64,000 nt of DNA, from positions 3,720,001 through 3,784,000 of the forward strand of contig NZ_CP035103.1 in NCBI RefSeq assembly GCF_006094695.1, written 5' to 3'. This document shows, piece after piece, positions 61,242 through 64,000 of the stretch. The stretch comes from Kocuria rosea. Lineage in GTDB: Bacteria > Actinomycetota > Actinomycetes > Actinomycetales > Micrococcaceae. Numbering within the stretch: position 1 is the stretch's first letter; every line of letters starts with the position of its first letter. The position numbers and the translations under genes were made by a program. The notes beneath the pieces were generated by a model. It made no database searches. It saw nothing but the letters and a program-made list of their open reading frames with translations, and was not told the origin of the DNA.

Positions 61242-64000
61242 CAGCGGGCCACCTTCCCCGCCACCGCGTCCGCCGGCGTCAGCGCGAACACCACGGCGGC
61301 CGCGGAGACGTGCGGTTTGATCTCGGCATAGCGTTCCCGGATGGCGTCCACTTCGCGTTGCTCTTCCTCGGCCAGGCTGGCCAGTCGTTGCTCCATCGCC
61401 TGCATGTCCCGTCGTCGTTGACGCTGTTGGTCGTCGGGCAGCAGCGTCTGTTCCTCTTCCTGAATTTCCCGGGCGAGACGCTGCCGGGACTCGGTGAGAT
61501 TGAGGCGGAAGGCCTGGAAGATCTCCCGGGCGCGTGCAACGTCGGCGTCCCGCCGTTCCTCGAGCGCGGCGGTGACGCGCTGCTGATGGCGTTCAGCGCG
61601 GCGCTCCATGGCCGAGCGCAGTCGTTCCCGGAGGTAGGAGTTGTCGGCGTTCCACTGCTCTGCGAGATACTCGCGCACCGGTCGATCGGCGAGCGCAAGC
61701 TTCTCTGCGTCCAGCGTGTCGTTGAGGAGGTCCTCGACCTTGGCCTCGGCGATGTCCTGCCCGCCGATCCGGATACCGGTGAGGAACACCTCCTCGTGGA
61801 GGCGGATGCCGCCACGTCCCACGAGGACGAGGCGGGACACCGCCGCCACACAGGACTGCGGCAGGTCGTCGACCACCACGGCGGTGACGCGGTTGACCTG
61901 CGAGTCGGTGCTGAACAGCGCCGAGCGCAGCAGGCGCGCCGACTTCTGCATCAGGGCGTGGCCGAGGTGGACGTAGACGAGATCGTCCCGATCGGCGGCG
62001 GCCTGGTCGTCGAAGGTGATCGGACGCCACCGTCCGGGCGTGAGTCGGGTGTCCAGTCCGCGAAGGGCCGTCTGCCAGGAGGGGCCGAGCGTCGGGACCG
62101 CGAAGACCTGCGCGTCAGTCCGCTCGTCCCCGATCTCCTCGAGCTGGGGCTGGGTGGTGAGTGCGAGGGCAGTGTCCAGCACTCGCCGGGCGTTGCCGGG
62201 GGTGAGGTGCATCTCCACCTTGCGCTCGGCGTAGGACTGGGAGAGTTCCGTGAGCTGTCGGCTGAGGTTCATGCCCCCGGCCAGCGTGCGCGTGATGATG
62301 GCGTTGCCGGTGTCCTGCGCCGACTTGGCCGCCTTACGAGTGCGGCTCGAGCCGGTGAAGTGTTTCTGGACCTCCGCGTCGATGACCTGGTTAGCTGAGC
62401 CGAGGTCCTGGGCGACGTTGCCGATCTTTTCGGCGATGCGGCGCATGAAGTCCATGTCGGCCGCGTACGTCGTGGACTTCGACGCCGGCGCGAAGTGGTA
62501 GATCTCGGGCGTGTGCTTCTGTCCGTAGCGGTCGACGCGGCCGATGCGCTGCTCGAGCCGGGACGGATTGAAGGGGATGTCGAAGTTCACCAGTCGGTGG
62601 CAGTAGGCCTGGAGGTCGATGCCCTCGCCGGCGGAATCCGTGGCGACCAGGACGCGCGGAAGCTGTTCGGTGCCTTCGGTGGTGGGGTCGGTGCTGAAGC
62701 GGGCTCGAATGTCCTCGCGCTCCTCGGCCGGGGTGGAGCCCTGGATGACGGCGAGCACGTCGTCGCTGTAACCCTTCTGCTGCAGCACGCGCACGATCCA
62801 GTCCAAGGTGTCGGCGTACTCGGTGAAGACCACGACCCGTTCGTTGGTCCATGTGCCGTCGGGGCGGCAGACGGCGTCAAGGAATTCGATAAGCGCCTGC
62901 AGACGAGAGTCCGGGCGGTGCTCGTAGCTGCTGCCCCAGGCGGTGAGCTCTCGGATCTCCGCAGAAGTTGCGGTGCTGAGCGGGTCCGACTTCTTGCTCT
63001 GCCTCAGCGTGGTGAACTCCGGCTGGTCGAACAGGCCTTCTTCCTCGTCGGAGGCACCACTGCCGAGGACCTCCTCGTAGTAGTCCTCGTCGTCGAGGTC
63101 CGACAAGCGCCCGACGCCGGATGCCGCCTCGTAGTGCTTGAGAGTGCGGGCAAAAGCCCACGGGCTGGACAGGAAGCGTTTCTTCAGAAGCATCGCGACG
63201 ATGTCACCGGAGGACTTCTTCCCGTTGGCCCGTGCGCTGTCCGCCAGGATCCGCGCCAGCTTCTCGAACCGTTCCTGCTCGTCCGCGTCGGGGGTGAAGG
63301 GAAGCGTCTTGACCTGGCGGGCCTTGAAGTCCTTGTCCTTGATCTCGGACTTGAGGCGCCGGACCGCCACCTCCTTGAGGGCTCGCTCGTCGATCGTGGC
63401 CCCGCGGCTGAAGCGCCGGCTGTCGATCATCTCCAGCAGAGCGGTGAAGGATTCGGGGTGTCCGTTGTGAGGTGTGGCGCTGAGGAAGAGACGGTGCTCA
63501 CACTTCTCGGCCAGCGCACGGACCGTGCGCGTGCGATCGCTGTCGACGGCGTAACCGCGGCTGCCGGGAGCGGCACTCGGGCTGGCCGGGGCGACGTGGT
63601 GCGCCTCGTCGACCACGAGGATGTCGAAGGCGAAGCGGCGAGCGCTGTTGGCGTCACGCACCTGGGCGTAGGCGTCACGGAGGAGCCGTTGTGCCCGGAG
63701 GCCGGAAAGCCAAGCCATGCTGACGATCACCCGGGGGAACAGGTTGAACGGGTTGGCGTTGAGGCCGTGCGTCCGGCGGACTTCGGCCATAAGGTCGCTG
63801 TTGACGATGACGAAGTCCAGACCGAACTTGTCCCGCATCTCGTCCTGCCACTTCAGCGACAGGCTGGGCGGGCAGACGATGACCACGGACCGGGCGCGAT
63901 GGCGCAGCAGGAGTTCCTGGACCACCAGGCCCGCTTCGATGGTCTTGCCGAGACCGACGTCATCGGCGAGCAGAAGGTTGGTGCGGGGCGCCTGGAGCGC
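61241..64000 (-). CDS. drmD: DISARM SNF2-like helicase DrmD (N-terminus outside window)
   Basis: The last 919 codons of a SWI2/SNF2-type helicase, open through the window edge. Walker A is LLADDVGLGKTIEAGLV right at the edge, motif II VVDEAHHVAPASP about 130 codons in, motif III FLSATPHNGHPES, and the C-terminal lobe has TDSAGEGIDLQAYCH and LEQRIGRVDRYGQKH. A coiled coil (REIQEEEQTLLPDDQQ region) ends the protein. DrmD is the marker of class 1 DISARM. The true start lies beyond 64000. Confidence 0.92.
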   Translation of the reverse strand, partial: ALQAPRTNLLLADDVGLGKTIEAGLVVQELLLRHRARSVVIVCPPSLSLKWQDEMRDKFGLDFVIVNSDLMAEVRRTHGLNANPFNLFPRVIVSMAWLSGLRAQRLLRDAYAQVRDANSARRFAFDILVVDEAHHVAPASPSAAPGSRGYAVDSDRTRTVRALAEKCEHRLFLSATPHNGHPESFTALLEMIDSRRFSRGATIDERALKEVAVRRLKSEIKDKDFKARQVKTLPFTPDADEQERFEKLARILADSARANGKKSSGDIVAMLLKKRFLSSPWAFARTLKHYEAASGVGRLSDLDDEDYYEEVLGSGASDEEEGLFDQPEFTTLRQSKKSDPLSTATSAEIRELTAWGSSYEHRPDSRLQALIEFLDAVCRPDGTWTNERVVVFTEYADTLDWIVRVLQQKGYSDDVLAVIQGSTPAEEREDIRARFSTDPTTEGTEQLPRVLVATDSAGEGIDLQAYCHRLVNFDIPFNPSRLEQRIGRVDRYGQKHTPEIYHFAPASKSTTYAADMDFMRRIAEKIGNVAQDLGSANQVIDAEVQKHFTGSSRTRKAAKSAQDTGNAIITRTLAGGMNLSRQLTELSQSYAERKVEMHLTPGNARRVLDTALALTTQPQLEEIGDERTDAQVFAVPTLGPSWQTALRGLDTRLTPGRWRPITFDDQAAADRDDLVYVHLGHALMQKSARLLRSALFSTDSQVNRVTAVVVDDLPQSCVAAVSRLVLVGRGGIRLHEEVFLTGIRIGGQDIAEAKVEDLLNDTLDAEKLALADRPVREYLAEQWNADNSYLRERLRSAMERRAERHQQRVTAALEERRDADVARAREIFQAFRLNLTESRQRLAREIQEEEQTLLPDDQQRQRRRDMQAMEQRLASLAEEEQREVDAIRERYAEIKPHVSAAAVVFALTPADAVAGKVAR

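Noticed and set aside
1..64000. tRNA or rRNA genes
   Set aside because: No cloverleaf-like or conserved rRNA sequence was recognised while reading; a dedicated search was not possible.

Overview
The window reads as chromosomal DNA of a high-GC Gram-positive actinobacterium. Supporting signs are strong G/C third-position bias, frequent GTG/TTG starts, ATGA/GTGA gene overlaps, a mycothiol-dependent maleylpyruvate-isomerase-type protein, PadR/IclR/GlxA regulators and IS481/IS21/IS30 elements. A Micrococcaceae-like host (Kocuria, Citricoccus or Arthrobacter relatives) is my guess from protein flavour, not something the sequence proves.

Bases 1-28,000 look like ordinary chromosome: the start of an asparaginase gene divergent from a LacI regulator; a PadR regulator with a membrane partner; a GIY-YIG protein; an IclR regulator facing a catabolic operon (CoA-transferase, citryl-CoA-lyase-like protein, LigB/LigA ring-cleavage dioxygenase, DoxX protein, amidohydrolase); an AraC regulator; an NTF2-flavin monooxygenase fusion divergent from a GAF-domain activator; a VOC protein; an HD-hydrolase/GlxA pair; a mycothiol-dependent enzyme; an SbcD/SbcC-like pair; a RibD-type reductase; an MFS exporter; glutamate dehydrogenase; and an AlkD-like DNA alkylation repair protein.

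Bases 28,000-36,700 change character. They hold envelope genes without clear function: an OmpA-type lipoprotein followed by a coiled-coil membrane protein, a zinc-ribbon membrane protein and a coiled-coil protein, then small membrane proteins, an EcsC protein and another lipoprotein, with spacers containing no recognisable gene.

Bases 36,720-64,000 form a defence island. A tightly overlapping minus-strand operon (DUF6361 protein, PLD-family protein, large helicase) is a good candidate for a little-described defence system. Next comes an IS nest: an IS3-type element split by an IS30-type element, then an IS21-type element, then a frameshifted lipoprotein gene. The right end is a class 1 DISARM locus on the minus strand in the order drmD (cut by the window edge), drmMI, drmA, drmB, drmC. 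drmB is split by a 1,117-bp IS481-family insertion at a CTAG site with a 6-bp duplication. Removing the element and one duplication restores a single 673-codon frame, so DISARM here is probably freshly inactivated or switchable. The methylase gene drmMI has an AT-richer C-terminal part, suggesting exchange of its target-recognition segment.
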